Shown: in pieces, positions 1-6,830 of the stretch | Numbering within the stretch: position 1 is the first letter of the stretch | How the letters are laid out: every line of letters starts with the position of its first letter | Assembly (NCBI GenBank): GCA_036788095.1 | Contig: DAIQOA010000108.1 | Span: 1-14,544 of the forward strand | Length of the DNA stretch: 14,544 nt | Origin: Anaerohabitans sp036788095 | GTDB lineage: Bacteria; Zhuqueibacterota; Zhuqueibacteria; Residuimicrobiales; Residuimicrobiaceae | Direction of reading: 5' to 3' | Notes under the pieces: generated by a model | Databases searched by the model: none | Told to the model about the DNA's origin: nothing | What the model saw: only the letters and a program-made list of their open reading frames with translations | Position numbers and translations under genes: made by a program

Positions 1-234
1 GCACAAACTACGGGTGGTCATTTGCTCCAGCCTTTTTCCGCGTTACAACCGGAATTTGAACAACGGAGAGCCCATCTTTTCGGCGGCGCAGTCGCGCATC
101 GCAACCCAGACGATCAGCTGGGGGCCGAAACATCCCGCTCATCTGATACTGCCGATCATACCGTAAATAGGCCATTCATGAGAGGCAATTCCATCGTTAG
201 CCAGCGCAGGCAATAGCATGGATTGGTGGCTATT
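1..234. other. Edge region with no supportable gene
   Basis: No complete gene is visible here. The plus strand is open from the window edge to a stop near 216, but the peptide matches nothing I recognise and has no credible start. On the minus strand a short frame between 141 and 43, ending at a TAA at 43-45, reads plausibly protein-like (it includes QLIVWVAMRDCAAEKMGSP) and sits just after an in-frame TGA at 139-141. It could be the worn end of a lost gene, or chance. Together with the broken GrpB remnant next to it, this suggests decayed sequence. No function is assigned. Confidence 0.3.
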
Positions 235-384
235 ATGGAGATAAACGAGCAGATCACTGTCGTAGGATATGATCCAAAATGGCCGATCTGTTTCAGCCAG
301 GAGAAGGAGGTCATATTGGGGCTTGGTCCATTCGAGCCTAGCTCCGTTGAACATTTTGGCAGCACCGCGGTATCAGGGCTTTAG
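235..384 (+). pseudogene. Truncated GrpB/UPF0157 family protein remnant
   Basis: This is the only plus-strand sequence that looks like a real protein. From ATG at 235 to TAG at 382-384 it encodes 49 residues. It carries the N-terminal signature of the GrpB family (UPF0157, a nucleotidyltransferase-fold family of uncertain function): VVGYDPKWP at residues 10-18, an EKE helix near residue 23, and EHFGSTAVSGL at the end. In the family this last motif, usually IGSTAVPGL, is followed by AKP and an Asp-containing strand, and whole proteins are about 160-200 residues. Here a stop follows the Leu directly. None of the three plus frames after 384 shows the rest of the family, so this is a truncation at a breakpoint near 381 rather than one point mutation or frameshift. 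A weak GGTGG lies 5 bases before the ATG. Family assignment is from motif memory and fairly firm; that it is non-functional is inference. Confidence 0.7.
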
Positions 385-738
385 TCAGGACCGCCGACCT
401 GCCGCAGCTGTTTCCCCTCACTCCTGAATCAGGATTTTCTCTGAAAAGGGATCGGCAACGCGACCGCTGTTTTTTTCACCCCATTGGCCGGAAGAGCGAG
501 CCGACGCCATCGAGTCTACATCAGCAAGTCCAACCAACTTCGGCGCCTGCCGGAGAGAGCGATCCGGCGTCTCCGGGCACAGCCGCTTTTGCCAAAAGGG
601 AACGGTATAACATTCAGCCAACAGAGAAGGGGGTATCATAGGGCTCCCACTGCGTTAACGATCGGTCAATCCCCATCGTGATCCTCATATAACTTCATTC
701 ACCCCACGCCCTGACCGCAAAGCGGTCCGGTTGCTGAC
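385..738. other. Intergenic stretch, no gene recognised
   Basis: The 354 bases between the broken GrpB remnant and the last minus-strand gene hold no coding frame I can support. A 73-codon minus-strand frame ending at 418 has no recognisable motif and low-complexity, basic composition in all readings. A short near-palindrome (TCCTGA around 423, then TCAGGA) has too small a centre to form a useful hairpin. The one structured element close to the neighbouring gene is the inverted repeat at 713-727, listed separately. I see no riboswitch, tRNA or mobile-element end. Confidence 0.4.
713..727 (-). terminator. Short hairpin after the last secreted gene, possible terminator
   Basis: A perfect inverted repeat, GACCGC-AAA-GCGGTC, begins 11 bases past the TAA stop of the DUF5060 gene. 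It has 6 bp of GC-rich stem and a 3-nt loop. On the minus strand it is followed by AGGGCGTGGGG rather than a U-run, so it is not a canonical intrinsic terminator. It could slow 3' exonucleases, contribute to factor-dependent termination, or be chance. The position right after the last gene of the unit is the main argument for it. Confidence 0.35.
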
Positions 739-2811
739 TTAGGGATCCACCTTGAAAATCTGCACCCCCTGAGGCGGGCTCGGCGGATAGGGGTCCGAAG
801 CTGCGCCCAGGTAAGGTTGGATGACGACAAAGTAAGCGCTGTAGCTGCTGCTCGCGGCGAATCCCGGAGCTGCCGTGCCGCCCAACTGCACCATCCCCGG
901 CGCTACCGTACGATTCCACAGGCGCAGATAAGCGCCCTTGTCCGACACCCCGATGGACCAGTCGGTCAAGACGAAATTCTTGGTCAACCATTCCGGCTTG
1001 GCATCCACCCGCGAATCATAGGCGATCAAAATGTTGGCCGGCCGGTCCACGGAAAAAGAGAGGAAAGACGAATCGGCATTGGTCTTGTCGTCGTTGGCCG
1101 TCTTGATGCAGGCAAGACCTTGCAGCGCATCCGGCAGATCGATAAGAGTGAACGTGCGGTCTACATAATAGGTGCTGTCTTTATACAGTTGCGCAACCCG
1201 ATAGCGGGACGGCTGCAGATTTTCAATCCTCACATTCTCGGGAAGAGCCGGTTCTTCAGGCTTTGTATTCACCAGATGAAACACGGCGTCGCTGCCGAAA
1301 GGCGGCGTCAGGCTCACCACGCCGCCGGAAGGCACCGCCGCTGCGGATATCCGCTGGCCGGTGCGCGGGTGATACCAAACGCAGCTCCAATCTCCCTGTT
1401 GGCCTGATAGATCCACCACAACCGGCAGACCATCGATGGAATAGGCCACGATCTCATGGCCCGCGCGGGTCATGGCTACGGCGTTCGGCGACACCAGGCT
1501 GTTATCCGGCCGCATCTCCCAAAAAGGCACGCCGAGCATAAACGTTTTTAAATGATTCAAATCATTCCATAGACTGTCGAACTCGGCATAATCGGCCAAA
1601 GGCCAGACATGCAGTTCGCACTGTGCGTTCGCCAGAGCCAGGCACCAGGTCATCTTGCGGACATTGCTGCGGTCCTTGTCGCTGGAGCTGATCTTGCCGG
1701 TCTCGTCAAAAGAGATCATCAGCGGGTGACCGGCGTCCTGAGCCGCCTGGCGCCATTCCAGGGCCATGGCGTTGAATTGCCGCGGAGGCAGCGTGGCCGA
1801 CGGCAGCTCGGTCTGGATGCTGGTGGCGGAAAAGACCTGAGAGCGCAGATACCAGTCCACCGGCGCATTCACGTTGTGCACCGCGATGGGATGGTCATAG
1901 GGATCCAGTTCCTGCAGCAGCAGGCTGTAATTGACCGCCTGGGTGGAAGAATAGCGCTCATTGTACTCTTCGCGCAGGTTCCAGATCAATCCGGTGTGAT
2001 GACCGAAGCGGCCGATCATATAGCGGTAAAAATTTTCGCGATTGGCGGGAATGAGCGCACCGTCATCCTCCAGCACCAGATGAAGAACCATCTGGCGATC
2101 GCGGATATAGTCGAACATACTCTCCCATCTCCGCATCTTGTCGATATCGTAGCGGGTCTGGTCGTTGACGGTGAGCCAGGGAAAAACCAGACCGCTGTCA
2201 CCGGGGTAATCCAGCAGAATGATGTACATGGAATTGACGCCTTTGGCGGCGAGATGGTCGACCTGGCTGCGTTTCTGCGCCCAGCCGCCAAAGACCGTCT
2301 CTCCGAGAAACTCTTCCGGATCATCGACCCCGGCCTTGAACCAATAAGGGCCGTCGAGAAACTTGAGATAATAAACGCCCACATAGCGCAGAAAGCCCGG
2401 TCGCGATGATGGCTCCACCCGAAAGCTGAAACTTTGGCCGTTCAACTCCGCTCGCGAGCTTTCCGTGGTCATGGTCCAATCGCCGGTTTGATCCGGTACA
2501 AAACGGATTTTCCAGACGTTGCCGCTCTGCCCGCCGTTGCCGTTGCCGTCAAAAAATCCCGGTACGCGATACTCAGCGCCATCCGGCCCGTGGAAGACGC
2601 CGTCCAGGCGGACGGCGAAAGGATTCGGCGAACCGGTGTAGCCGTTCAGGCTGGGGCCCTGCAACGGGATCTCCAACAATCCCCATTTGCCCAGTGTGCC
2701 CAGCGAAGTGGCGGCGGACGATGGCAGTGCAAAACAAAAAAACACGTACGCTGCAATCCAACCCCAAACATTTGCCGTACGAAAAGGCGGTCCACAGGTT
2801 CTTGAATCCAT
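739..2811 (-). CDS. Secreted DUF5060 glycoside-hydrolase-like protein
   Basis: A predicted 690-residue exported protein, probably acting on a polysaccharide outside the cytoplasm. Residues 1-33 form a Sec signal peptide (hydrophobic WGWIAAYVFFCFALP, likely cleavage after SSA). Residues about 41-135 match DUF5060: the GKWGLLEIPL start, NPFAVRL, VPGFFDGNGNG and FVPDQTGDW. Residues about 140-430 look like a clan GH-A type TIM barrel. Candidate catalytic acids are Glu281/Glu282 in WNLREEYNE and Glu370 in MISFDETGK; this pairing is inferred from related DUF4038/DUF5060 enzymes. Residues about 450-515 resemble the putative collagen-binding beta domain that often follows such barrels (DWSCVWYHPRTG). 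Residues 534-690 are an unnamed module also present at the end of the upstream gene. The ATG at 2811 is chosen because AAGGA lies 5 bases before it and the signal peptide follows. The frame is open to 2913, but those earlier starts overlap the upstream gene and lack spaced ribosome sites. It starts 43 bases after the upstream stop, so the two are probably co-transcribed. Substrate is unknown. Confidence 0.85.
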   Translation of the reverse strand: MDSRTCGPPFRTANVWGWIAAYVFFCFALPSSAATSLGTLGKWGLLEIPLQGPSLNGYTGSPNPFAVRLDGVFHGPDGAEYRVPGFFDGNGNGGQSGNVWKIRFVPDQTGDWTMTTESSRAELNGQSFSFRVEPSSRPGFLRYVGVYYLKFLDGPYWFKAGVDDPEEFLGETVFGGWAQKRSQVDHLAAKGVNSMYIILLDYPGDSGLVFPWLTVNDQTRYDIDKMRRWESMFDYIRDRQMVLHLVLEDDGALIPANRENFYRYMIGRFGHHTGLIWNLREEYNERYSSTQAVNYSLLLQELDPYDHPIAVHNVNAPVDWYLRSQVFSATSIQTELPSATLPPRQFNAMALEWRQAAQDAGHPLMISFDETGKISSSDKDRSNVRKMTWCLALANAQCELHVWPLADYAEFDSLWNDLNHLKTFMLGVPFWEMRPDNSLVSPNAVAMTRAGHEIVAYSIDGLPVVVDLSGQQGDWSCVWYHPRTGQRISAAAVPSGGVVSLTPPFGSDAVFHLVNTKPEEPALPENVRIENLQPSRYRVAQLYKDSTYYVDRTFTLIDLPDALQGLACIKTANDDKTNADSSFLSFSVDRPANILIAYDSRVDAKPEWLTKNFVLTDWSIGVSDKGAYLRLWNRTVAPGMVQLGGTAAPGFAASSSYSAYFVVIQPYLGAASDPYPPSPPQGVQIFKVDP
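742..1212 (-). repeat. Shared C-terminal protein module, copy 1
   Basis: Codons for residues 534-690 of the DUF5060 protein encode a module homologous to the end of the neighbouring 913-residue protein. Shared anchors, in order, are YRV, Y-x-DR, a TL...P..L.G stretch, TAN-x-DK, FL-x-F-x-V, AYD, WL, TDW, SD and PG-x-V-x-LGG. By eye about 30% of positions are identical, with only a few short gaps. Spacing and alternating hydrophobics suggest an all-beta fold. The module ends in ASDPYPPSPPQGVQIFKVDP, a linker like those that lead into FnIII domains. I cannot give the module a family name. Confidence 0.8.
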
Positions 2812-2816
2812 AGCGA

Positions 2817-2821
2817 TCCTT
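2817..2821 (-). promoter_or_regulatory. Ribosome binding site setting the DUF5060 gene start
   Basis: On the minus strand AAGGA sits 5 bases before the ATG at 2811. The alternative ATG at 2835 has GGGAG directly abutting it, which is too close to work well. This decides the start in favour of the 690-residue product beginning with its signal peptide. Confidence 0.7.
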
Positions 2822-2854
2822 ATTGTAAAAACCATCTCCCGGCAATACCGGTTA

Positions 2855-5596
2855 TTACTGACCGGCCCAGGGTGCAGCCCAGAGCCCGGTGGGCGGCGCC
2901 GGAGGCGACGCATCCTCGGCCGGCGTCATGAACACCAGATACATGCTGTTGCTGCCAACCCCCTCATTGCCGCCCAGAGTGACAACCCCGGGCGGGAAAT
3001 ACTTTTTATAGCAGAGAAAGGGTGAATCGCTGGTCTCAACCAGCCAATCGGTGCGGGTCCAGGATTGCAGCCAGAAAGGAGGCGTGGTCACATCGCGGTC
3101 ATAGGCCACGTAGACATGTACGTGTTTGCTCACCCGAAAGGTCAAAAAGGCGGCGTCCGTGGCATATTTGTCGTTGTTGGCGGTAACAATGCGCGACTGG
3201 CCCGACAGGCCCGCCGGGATGGCCCGCAGCGTATAGCTGCGGTCGATGTAAACGCTGTCGTCCTCAGCCACCAGTTTAACCCGATAGGTGGTCGGCGCGA
3301 TATCCTTGGCCTGGATCGGAAGCGTAAAAGAGTAATTAAATGGCGCTGCCGCCATGGCGTTCATCGCTTTCGAGCTGTCCTGAATGCCGCTGACCGTCAA
3401 CGTATAGTCCACGCCGTCCTGGTGCGCAGCGGTATGCAGCAGAACGGTCTTTTTATCTTGCAGCAACTCAGCCCCAAGGATGGACACCGTAGGGGCGATG
3501 ACGTAATGGGCCAAAGTTGTGACAGATGCGAGCTTGACCGGTTCGCTAAAGACCAGCGACAAGTGCGTCGAATCGACCAGCGCCGCGCTTGCCAGCACCG
3601 GCGGCGTTACATCCGCCAGTGTGGTAAAGGAGGCTGAGACGCCCGTCTTGCTCACATTGCCGCTAAAGTCCAGGCTCATCACCTCATAAATATAAGAGGT
3701 CGCTTCCGACAAGCCGCTGTCCACAAACTGCAGACCGTTCTGGCGCGCCAACTCGATTTCACTGCGCTTGATCACATAGCCCGCGGCCGTGTCGCCGTCG
3801 CCGGCGGCATCGGGAGGATCCCAAGCCATGGTAAGGGAGGTCTCGGAGGCCTGCACCAGCCGCAGATTCTTGGCCGGCAGCGGCGGCGTGGTATCGCCGC
3901 CGCCGAGACGCAGGGTCACCTGGATCAGCTGTTCAGGGGGCAGGGTCACGGAAGCCAACAGGGCATTGACCGGCGTCGGCGCACCCTGATTCAAGCGCAC
4001 GCTCTGGATCATTTTCGGCAGAAAATCCGCCTGCAGTTTGACCACCCGGCTGCTGCTGTTGGTGTTGAACAGAGACACGACGCGCACGGTGTCGTCGCTG
4101 GCTGTCACCAGGCCGGCGACCCCGGGCTCCAGACCGAGAGAATTGTCCTGACGGAAATAGAGCACCTCGGTCCAGGGCATCTCCCCGCGATCAAAGAGCA
4201 GGCCGCCGAAAGCCGTCATGGTCAACCCCTCGATGCCTTCGATATCCGGAAAGTTGTCCGGATCCGGCGGTACGGCGGTCATGCTGTCGATCTGGACGAG
4301 ATTCTTGGAGACCAATTTAACCGCGCTTTTCAGCACCGACAGGATGGCGCCGGAATCATTATAGCGACGGAAATACCACAATTGCTGTTCGATCGTCGGA
4401 TAGTCAATGAACCGATACCAGTCCAACAGCCGGGCTTCATAGGCTGGATCGGGCCTGCGATCCTGTAGACTGAGGGCGGTGATGATTTTTGCCGCATCAT
4501 AGCAGCGGTTGTCGTTGGTCCAGACGCCGTTTTGCAGATAAATGGCCGGTGCGTCATTGGCGCTCTTATCAAAACAAAAATTCACCAGCCGTTTCATTTT
4601 TTCCACATACACCTGTTGCCCGGTTAAACGATAGCAGTCCAAAAACGCGCCGCGACTGTCGCGAATACCCTCGAAACTGGCGTTGTCCCAACCCCAGCCC
4701 CATTGCCATTTATTATCGTACCACTTGCCGCTGCAGGTGCCGAACGCACCGGTCTGCGGATCCACCTCCCAGGGCATCATCGGCGCGCCATTCTGCAGCA
4801 GATTGCGATCCATGCTGTCGATCCAACCGTCGAGATAATCCCGTGCCCAGTTCAAATAGTTCGCATCCTTGGTCGCATGATAGTAAGCGAAAGCCAGTTT
4901 GGCAAACTGCATATTGAACGGCCAATCAACGCCGTAGGGACAGTTCGCATCAACGCCTCGCGTGCCCGGCCCCAGACTGCGCATATGGCGGGTGACCGGA
5001 TTATACCACGGCTCACAGCCGGGTGCGAAATTGCCACAGTGCTCCACCAGATCCCGCAACAGAGTGACCACCTCTGCATCGCCCGGCTTGACATAGGCCA
5101 GATTGGCGAGAAGAATCAACGCCTCCATCGTATGTTCGGTATCGGGAAAAGGATCCTTGAAATAACCGTGCTCAAACCGGGTCTTGTTGCGCGCGTAATA
5201 GACCAGCAAAATTTTCTTCACCGCCGTGTAAATGGCCTCATCGCCGGTCAATAGGTAATAGGGCGCCCAGGCGAGAAACAGCTCGGTCTCATCATCCATG
5301 CGCCAAATATTCAGAGAACTATAAAGCCTGCCGTCGGCCTGCTGCCATTTCATGGTCTGGTAGAAAAACTTTTTGGCAAGATCGCGCAGCCAGAGTTGAT
5401 AGGAAACCCATGCCGGGTAAGTGGAATTCTCAATCAACGAGTCCGCATAATTCTCTTCGAGAAAACGATGATAATCCTCTGTCTGCGCCTCTGCCCGGTC
5501 AATCCTCAAGCCGGGGATCACGCCATCTCCTATATGCGAGAACAGAACGATCATTCCAATTAAAAGGATCGTCCTCCTCCTCACCCTGTCTTCCAT
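2855..5596 (-). CDS. Secreted multidomain (alpha/alpha)-toroid-like protein with FnIII and Ig domains
   Basis: A predicted 913-residue exported protein, probably a polysaccharide lyase or hydrolase, though I cannot name its family. Residues 1-37 are a signal peptide (RVRRRTILLIGMIVLF, likely cleavage after AEA). Residues about 40-430 are helical with repeated amphipathic segments (WRMDDETELFLAWAPYYLL, DTEHTMEALILLANLAYV, MQFAKLAFAYYHATKDANY), typical of (alpha/alpha) toroids; a Trp-rich KWYDNKWQWGWGWDN at 291-305 may line the substrate groove. Residues about 475-565 look like a beta domain. Residues 568-660 are a FnIII domain (PPLPAKNLRL ... SYIYEVMSLDFSGN). Residues 662-765 resemble an SbsA-type Ig domain (LSLVFSEPVKLAS ... 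YTLTVSGIQDSS). Residues 768-913 are a module shared with the downstream DUF5060 gene. The ATG at 5596 is chosen for AAGGAG 7 bases upstream and the signal peptide; the frame is open to an ATG at 5668 with no ribosome site. No catalytic residues can be assigned with confidence. Confidence 0.82.
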   Translation of the reverse strand: MEDRVRRRTILLIGMIVLFSHIGDGVIPGLRIDRAEAQTEDYHRFLEENYADSLIENSTYPAWVSYQLWLRDLAKKFFYQTMKWQQADGRLYSSLNIWRMDDETELFLAWAPYYLLTGDEAIYTAVKKILLVYYARNKTRFEHGYFKDPFPDTEHTMEALILLANLAYVKPGDAEVVTLLRDLVEHCGNFAPGCEPWYNPVTRHMRSLGPGTRGVDANCPYGVDWPFNMQFAKLAFAYYHATKDANYLNWARDYLDGWIDSMDRNLLQNGAPMMPWEVDPQTGAFGTCSGKWYDNKWQWGWGWDNASFEGIRDSRGAFLDCYRLTGQQVYVEKMKRLVNFCFDKSANDAPAIYLQNGVWTNDNRCYDAAKIITALSLQDRRPDPAYEARLLDWYRFIDYPTIEQQLWYFRRYNDSGAILSVLKSAVKLVSKNLVQIDSMTAVPPDPDNFPDIEGIEGLTMTAFGGLLFDRGEMPWTEVLYFRQDNSLGLEPGVAGLVTASDDTVRVVSLFNTNSSSRVVKLQADFLPKMIQSVRLNQGAPTPVNALLASVTLPPEQLIQVTLRLGGGDTTPPLPAKNLRLVQASETSLTMAWDPPDAAGDGDTAAGYVIKRSEIELARQNGLQFVDSGLSEATSYIYEVMSLDFSGNVSKTGVSASFTTLADVTPPVLASAALVDSTHLSLVFSEPVKLASVTTLAHYVIAPTVSILGAELLQDKKTVLLHTAAHQDGVDYTLTVSGIQDSSKAMNAMAAAPFNYSFTLPIQAKDIAPTTYRVKLVAEDDSVYIDRSYTLRAIPAGLSGQSRIVTANNDKYATDAAFLTFRVSKHVHVYVAYDRDVTTPPFWLQSWTRTDWLVETSDSPFLCYKKYFPPGVVTLGGNEGVGSNSMYLVFMTPAEDASPPAPPTGLWAAPWAGQ
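2858..3295 (-). repeat. Shared C-terminal protein module, copy 2
   Basis: Codons for residues 768-913 of the multidomain protein. This is the partner of the module at the end of the downstream DUF5060 protein, with the same ordered anchors: YRV, YIDR, TANNDK, FLTF, AYD, WL, TDW, SD and PGVVTLGG. It follows an SbsA-like Ig domain here, whereas the other copy follows a collagen-binding-like domain, so the module has moved independently of its neighbours. It ends in PPAPPTGLWAAPWAGQ, which reads like the first strand of a FnIII domain cut off by the stop codon. Confidence 0.8.
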
Positions 5597-5603
5597 CCCT
5601 CTG

Positions 5604-5609
5604 CTCCTT
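5604..5609 (-). promoter_or_regulatory. Ribosome binding site setting the multidomain gene start
   Basis: On the minus strand AAGGAG lies 7 bases before the ATG at 5596, an ideal arrangement. The in-frame ATGs at 5629 and 5668 have no such site. The resulting N-terminus starts directly with a charged signal-peptide head (MEDRVRRR). Confidence 0.7.
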
Positions 5610-5615
5610 AACCCT

Positions 5616-5621
5616 ATTATA
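5616..5621 (-). promoter_or_regulatory. Possible -10 element upstream of the secreted-protein genes
   Basis: A perfect TATAAT on the minus strand, inside the short palindrome CCTATTATAGG. No -35-like hexamer is found 15-18 bases upstream, and transcription from it would start almost at the ribosome site. A competing candidate is TGGTATGAT at 5806-5814, an extended -10 form that would give a leader of about 200 bases. Either may be chance in AT-rich DNA. The terminator upstream makes some promoter in this gap likely. Confidence 0.25.
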
Positions 5622-5866
5622 GGACTCATTGGCTCAATCTGTTTCTTTCCTGGGACACTTATTTTCATTTATGCGATGTCATGCCACAAAATGAAAATCC
5701 CCCCTGGCAGCCTACTGGCTTAAGATATATATTATTAATTTGATAATCAGATCACCACGGCCACAGTGCTTCGTTGCCCTTTTCACACCACAGATCAAAG
5801 CAATTATCATACCATTAATTTCATACGTACGTTTTTACAAAACACTAAATATCAATCAATTAAAAC

Positions 5867-5885
5867 AAAAAAGGGCCACAGGCCC
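5867..5885 (-). terminator. Intrinsic terminator of the glycan biosynthesis operon
   Basis: On the minus strand the sequence reads GGGCC-TGT-GGCCC followed at once by six T and then GTTTT. The stem has 5 GC pairs, extendable by one G-U pair, with a 3-nt loop and a clear U-tract. It lies about 110 bases past the stop of the acyltransferase gene, and nothing coding lies between. It marks the end of the eight-gene block and separates it from the secreted-protein unit. The plus strand would have only an A-run before the hairpin, so it is directional. Confidence 0.85.
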
Positions 5886-5993
5886 CATTGGATTTAATTG
5901 CAATATTTTCAATGGTTATTTGCTGGATATTTTCAGAACAGGCGGGAATTTCGTTTGTGTAAGACAGGATCGAAACTTTTGTAATTGATGAAT

Positions 5994-6740
5994 CTATTTG
6001 CGCTGTTTCACTACCTTGGCGGGAACGCCCACGGCGATGGCAAAATCAGGCACATTTTCCGTCACCACCGCGCCGGCGCCGACCACAGCATCTCTGCCGA
6101 TGGAGACACCATCCAGCACCGTAACCCGCGCGCCCAACCAGCAGTTGCGAAGCAGAGTAATGCCCCCTTTGTAAACCAGCTCTTGTTCCGTGATCGGAAT
6201 CGATGGGTCGCTGAACGTGTGCGTGCCTCCACCCACCAGGTAGACATAGGGCGCCAGCAGGGCCGAGTCCTCCAGGACCAGTTCGTTGCCGCCCACGGCG
6301 TGCAGCATGGAAAACGTGCCAATGCCCACATTGTCGCCGATGGTGATGTCCCCGTCCTTGCAGCCGAGCACCGTGTGGCGGCCGAGGATCACGCGATCGC
6401 CGATGACGATGCCGCGGTTATGGTCTCCCCGCGCATCCAGCACGCAGCCGTCGTCGATAACCACCTTGGAGCCGATGCGGATTTTTAACCCATGGCGGAT
6501 CACCACATCCTTGCCGAAAATCACCCCTTTTCCGCACGCCTGCAGCAGATGAGGGTACAGCCATTTTCGCAACGCCAGCCCCAGTGCGCCGGGGATCGGA
6601 CTAATGAACAGGGCGATGAACTCATACTTGATCAGATAGCCTAACCGGCGAGTGCCCAGCACAATGTTCTGATACCGCTGTAAAAAGGAAGAGGCGTCGT
6701 CGGTGATCATACGATTGACTTTTTGCAGTTTTTCCGCCAT
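5994..6740 (-). CDS. Left-handed beta-helix acyltransferase (hexapeptide repeat family)
   Basis: A 248-residue predicted O- or N-acyltransferase (usually acetyl), cytoplasmic, likely decorating a sugar of the surface glycan. Residues 1-70 form a helical N-terminal part with a hydrophobic stretch (YEFIALFISPIPGALGLALR) that may touch the membrane. From about 71 on there are isoleucine-patch hexapeptides (IGSKVVIDDG, IVIGDRVILG, ITIGDNVGIG, VSIGRDAVVG), the mark of a trimeric left-handed beta-helix. His174 in GGGTHTF fits the catalytic His position of the family. The C-terminus, VTENVPDFAIAVGVPAKVV, is the classical ending of WbbJ/WcaF-type acetyltransferases. The ATG at 6740 is preceded by AAGGA at a spacing of 7; a possible TTG start at 6797 lies in a hairpin and lacks a ribosome site. 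It is the last gene before the terminator. The acceptor sugar is not predictable. Confidence 0.88.
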   Translation of the reverse strand: MAEKLQKVNRMITDDASSFLQRYQNIVLGTRRLGYLIKYEFIALFISPIPGALGLALRKWLYPHLLQACGKGVIFGKDVVIRHGLKIRIGSKVVIDDGCVLDARGDHNRGIVIGDRVILGRHTVLGCKDGDITIGDNVGIGTFSMLHAVGGNELVLEDSALLAPYVYLVGGGTHTFSDPSIPITEQELVYKGGITLLRNCWLGARVTVLDGVSIGRDAVVGAGAVVTENVPDFAIAVGVPAKVVKQRK

Positions 6741-6747
6741 ACCCGCA

Positions 6748-6752
6748 TCCTT
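6748..6752 (-). promoter_or_regulatory. Ribosome binding site setting the acyltransferase start
   Basis: AAGGA on the minus strand, 7 bases before the ATG at 6740. It favours this start over a TTG at 6797 that would add 19 residues of no recognisable character. Confidence 0.65.
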
Positions 6753-6783
6753 AAGTGAAAGGGCTGCACGCTGGATCCCAGAG

Positions 6784-6812
6784 CCGCCGATGTTCAAGCC
6801 TGCTCTCGGCGG
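6784..6812 (-). other. Intercistronic hairpin between oxidoreductase and acyltransferase genes
   Basis: A perfect 7-bp inverted repeat, CCGCCGA and TCGGCGG, with a 15-nt loop, in the 90-base gap between two co-oriented genes. No U-run follows, so it is not an intrinsic terminator. It could stabilise or process the mRNA, or be chance. Confidence 0.4.
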
Positions 6813-6830
6813 ATTCAGGCAGCGAAAACT

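Larger units (their letters stand above)
5597..5993. other. AT-rich intergenic region between the glycan operon and the secreted-protein unit
   Basis: Nearly 400 bases without a supportable gene. Base composition shifts clearly to AT compared with both flanks. It holds, in the direction of transcription, about 110 bases of trailer after the acyltransferase gene, the intrinsic terminator at 5867-5885, and then the likely promoter and leader for the secreted-protein pair. A plus-strand frame of 82 codons runs through it, but it crosses the terminator, has no ribosome site and matches nothing, so it is not called. Confidence 0.6.

Noticed and set aside
385..480. Possible riboswitch-like GC/purine pattern after the GrpB remnant
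   Set aside because: I looked for cobalamin, SAM and TPP core motifs and found no matching conserved boxes, and no gene follows on the plus strand.
1609..2409. A 266-codon plus-strand open frame opposite the DUF5060 gene
   Set aside because: Fully antisense to a well-supported domain region; no motif and no good start.
2812..2913. Upstream extension of the DUF5060 gene overlapping the preceding gene
   Set aside because: It would place an Arg/Pro-rich stretch before the signal peptide and overlap the preceding coding region by 59 bases. The ATG at 2811 has a well-spaced AAGGA.
5725..5760. TATATATTATTAATTTGATAAT tract as a possible replication or plasmid origin
   Set aside because: No DnaA-box cluster, iterons or replication gene nearby; AT-rich promoter-type spacer is a simpler reading.
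5740..5988. An 82-codon plus-strand frame in the AT-rich gap
   Set aside because: It runs through the intrinsic terminator of the opposite strand, has no ribosome site and no recognisable motif.
6741..6797. TTG start adding 19 residues to the acyltransferase
   Set aside because: The TTG is inside a hairpin loop, lacks a ribosome site, and the ATG at 6740 has AAGGA at 7 bases.
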